30,518 bases of DNA from NCBI GenBank assembly GCA_002327305.1, contig DCUZ01000091.1, positions 9,069 to 39,586 of the forward strand. The letters run 5' to 3'. The translations under genes and the position numbers were made by a program. Below, one piece after another: positions 30,518 to 30,518 of the stretch. Each line of letters opens with the position of its first letter. The first letter of the stretch is position 1. The notes beneath the pieces are model-generated. The model saw only the letters and a program-made list of their open reading frames with translations, had not been told where the DNA came from and made no database searches. Source of the DNA: Holophagales bacterium UBA2201 (lineage in GTDB: Bacteria > Acidobacteriota > Thermoanaerobaculia > UBA2201).

Positions 30518-30518
30518 G

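Overview
The window is GC-rich bacterial chromosome, with GC or CC in most codon third positions outside one AT-rich patch near 1370-2960. A TamB-like translocation protein implies a two-membrane (Gram-negative) cell envelope. The two very large secreted proteins share a C-terminal module with an 'EGSYGPG' and 'CGITGWxPQECP' ending. This and the seven-bladed kelch-like protein resemble what I know from Acidobacteriota and neighbouring candidate phyla. That placement is tentative because the window has no rRNA or other taxonomic marker.

Layout. 1-4339 (+) is an accessory or defence-like stretch. It holds the C-terminal part of a large Eco57I-type DNA adenine methyltransferase, an AT-rich gene of unknown function with a possible nuclease core, a minimal nucleotidyltransferase followed by a 24-codon HEPN-like stub, and a short DprA-like Rossmann protein. 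4376-14893 (-) encodes a small exported helical protein and two giant paralogous exported proteins of 1727 and 1456 residues; each giant gene has its own TTGACA promoter. 15079-16843 (-) is a two-gene LeuD/LeuC-family hydratase operon whose large subunit is atypical. 17032-17424 (+) is a four-helix-bundle (S23/IVP) gene bracketed by inverted arrays of octamers. 17493-23163 (+) is an overlapping NAD kinase, glycerate 2-kinase and TamB operon. 23421-25127 (+) is a receiver-like domain without its phospho-acceptor aspartate, fused to an acetyl-CoA hydrolase/CoA-transferase. 25630-27318 (+) is an in-frame IspH-UbiA fusion. 27358-30434 (+) is a two-gene cassette of a NamZ-type (DUF1343) exo-N-acetylmuramidase and a fused nucleotidyltransferase-kinase resembling MurU plus AmgK. 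Together these could release MurNAc, phosphorylate it and convert it to UDP-MurNAc.

Structure outside the genes is unusual. Three loci (14894-15088, 16925-17473, 25141-25622) carry phased arrays of degenerate 7- or 8-base units. In each locus purine-rich units lie on the left and pyrimidine-rich units on the right, so each is a bracketed inverted arrangement; one encloses the four-helix-bundle gene. Several genes have a TATAAT or TACAAT box only 6-8 bases before the start codon, which suggests leaderless or nearly leaderless mRNAs. An 87-bp palindromic repeat sits in frame inside the methyltransferase gene.

The strongest candidates for under-described biology are the bracketed four-helix-bundle cassette and its apparently geneless relatives, the pseudo-receiver/CoA-transferase fusion, the IspH-UbiA fusion with a degenerate first metal motif, and the compact NamZ/MurU-AmgK salvage pair. 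I see no tRNA, rRNA, CRISPR array or transposase gene.
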